From Lysobacterales bacterium (GTDB lineage Bacteria; Pseudomonadota; Gammaproteobacteria; Xanthomonadales; Marinicellaceae): DNA of 5,079 nucleotides. Shown here piece after piece: positions 4,351 through 5,079 of the stretch. Location: assembly GCA_026990095.1 (NCBI GenBank), contig JALSIL010000079.1, positions 1 through 5,079 of the forward strand, read 5' to 3'. The translations under genes were made by a program, and so were the position numbers. A model generated the notes under the pieces. That model did no database searches, was not told the DNA's origin, and saw nothing but the letters and a program-made list of their open reading frames with translations. Positions within the stretch are counted from its first letter, which is position 1. Each line of letters begins with the position of its first letter.

Positions 4351-5079
4351 ATGAACTACAAAACATCAATAAAGAATAAATTGGTATTAATTTTATTTGT
4401 GTTGCCAACAGTATTTGCCACACAATTTGAAATTCCTAAAACTGATCAAACTAAACCTGATGTAGCTGGTGTAAATAATCCAGTATCTATTTCAATGCAA
4501 TACTATGTATTAAAAAACAAACAGAAGTATATTGCTCTTGCTGGTTATTCTGACAACATTACTTATAGGCAAGCACGTTTTGGTGATAATCCCATTGAAT
4601 GGGGAGTTCGCTACCGAGATGCGATAACAAATTGGCAAATTGAAAGCCTTCCCAGTAACGGAGCATTGTATTTTGAAGGCAGTATTTTGACCCTAGCTCC
4701 AGTTACAATTACAAATCCAGATGCACTGCTTTATGTACCCAATGTTGAATTTACAGGCACAGATAAGTTTAGTTTTAGTGTTACAGACAGTAATGGTGTG
4801 TCGGGCAATAGTGTTGTTTCTTTGATTGTTAAAGAAAACATTACTCTACCTAAGGGTATCCCTTCAATGCCAGCCATTTTTTATACTGCCCCTCCTGTCC
4901 CAGCATCATCGGGCAATACCGAAAGCGATGATTGGTACATTGATAACAGTCACCCCAACGCTACCGATACGGTTCAACCTGGAGAAAGCGATCCAAGGCA
5001 TGGAACGCCAGATTTTCCACGATTAACCCTTCCTCCAAATAACTCAACTTTTGTGGCGGGTGCACGAGGATTTTTTGGT
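4351..5079 (+). CDS. Secreted cadherin/Ig-like domain protein, probable parallel beta-helix (3' truncated)
   Basis: Large exported protein of which the first 243 residues are visible; the frame stays open to the right edge. The start has a good ribosome site and a signal peptide: basic MNYKTSIKNK, hydrophobic LVLILFVLPT, and likely cleavage after VFA (residue 23). Residues about 42-160 form an Ig/cadherin-like domain of the bacterial tandem type, recognised by LPSNGALYFEG (100-110), LLYVPNVEFTGTDKFSFSVTD (126-146) and SLIV (157-160). A Pro/Ser-rich linker follows to about 190. Then comes DDWYIDNSHPNATD (193-206), GTPDFPRLTLP (218-228) and FVAGARG (234-240), a pattern I recall at the entry to right-handed parallel beta-helix domains of secreted proteins. 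The likely location is the cell surface or medium, with a polysaccharide or adhesion role. No catalytic residues are in view. The CRP-like site upstream suggests carbon-status control. The domain call is fairly good; the function is unknown. Confidence 0.8.
   Translation, partial: MNYKTSIKNKLVLILFVLPTVFATQFEIPKTDQTKPDVAGVNNPVSISMQYYVLKNKQKYIALAGYSDNITYRQARFGDNPIEWGVRYRDAITNWQIESLPSNGALYFEGSILTLAPVTITNPDALLYVPNVEFTGTDKFSFSVTDSNGVSGNSVVSLIVKENITLPKGIPSMPAIFYTAPPVPASSGNTESDDWYIDNSHPNATDTVQPGESDPRHGTPDFPRLTLPPNNSTFVAGARGFFG

Noticed and set aside
4826..5026. Plus-strand open frame overlapping the secreted-protein gene
   Set aside because: It is out of frame with the gene from 4351, which has a ribosome site, signal peptide and domain motifs running straight through this stretch.

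Overview
The window suggests a low-GC Gram-negative bacterium, most likely a gammaproteobacterium. The evidence is AT-rich codons throughout, Sec signal peptides on two envelope proteins, an outer-membrane barrel family protein, a CRP-like operator and SulP/beta-carbonic anhydrase gene pairing. A sulfur-oxidising or other CO2-fixing relative of Thiotrichales would fit, but no marker gene here fixes the taxonomy. All genes lie on the + strand.

Layout. (1) Positions 2-850 hold the 3' part of a BicA-like SulP anion transporter with a C-terminal STAS domain. (2) Positions 834-1445 hold a complete beta-class carbonic anhydrase that overlaps the transporter by 17 nt. (3) The 206-nt gap 1446-1651 has a repeat arm, a strong + strand intrinsic terminator with a G.U-rich stem, a second dyad followed by a T-run, and a weak promoter. 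(4) Positions 1652-3241 hold a complete second SulP transporter from a clearly different subfamily, with a degenerate STAS domain. (5) Positions 3238-3921 hold a DUF2490-type secreted or outer-membrane barrel protein, translationally coupled to the second SulP. (6) The 429-nt gap 3922-4350 has no convincing gene. It carries a TATAAT box, a 17-bp inverted repeat resembling mobile-element ends, a 22-nt dyad and a CRP-like site. (7) From 4351 to beyond the right edge runs a secreted protein with an N-terminal cadherin/Ig-like domain and what looks like the start of a parallel beta-helix.

How the genes may work together. The first four genes read as an inorganic-carbon module. Two SulP proteins could move bicarbonate (or sulfate or another anion) across the inner membrane, the carbonic anhydrase would interconvert HCO3- and CO2 in the cytoplasm, and the DUF2490 barrel could be an envelope partner or pore. 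The individual families are recognised from sequence. The shared function is inferred from gene order and overlaps. The last gene appears to be a separate, probably CRP-controlled, secreted-protein unit.
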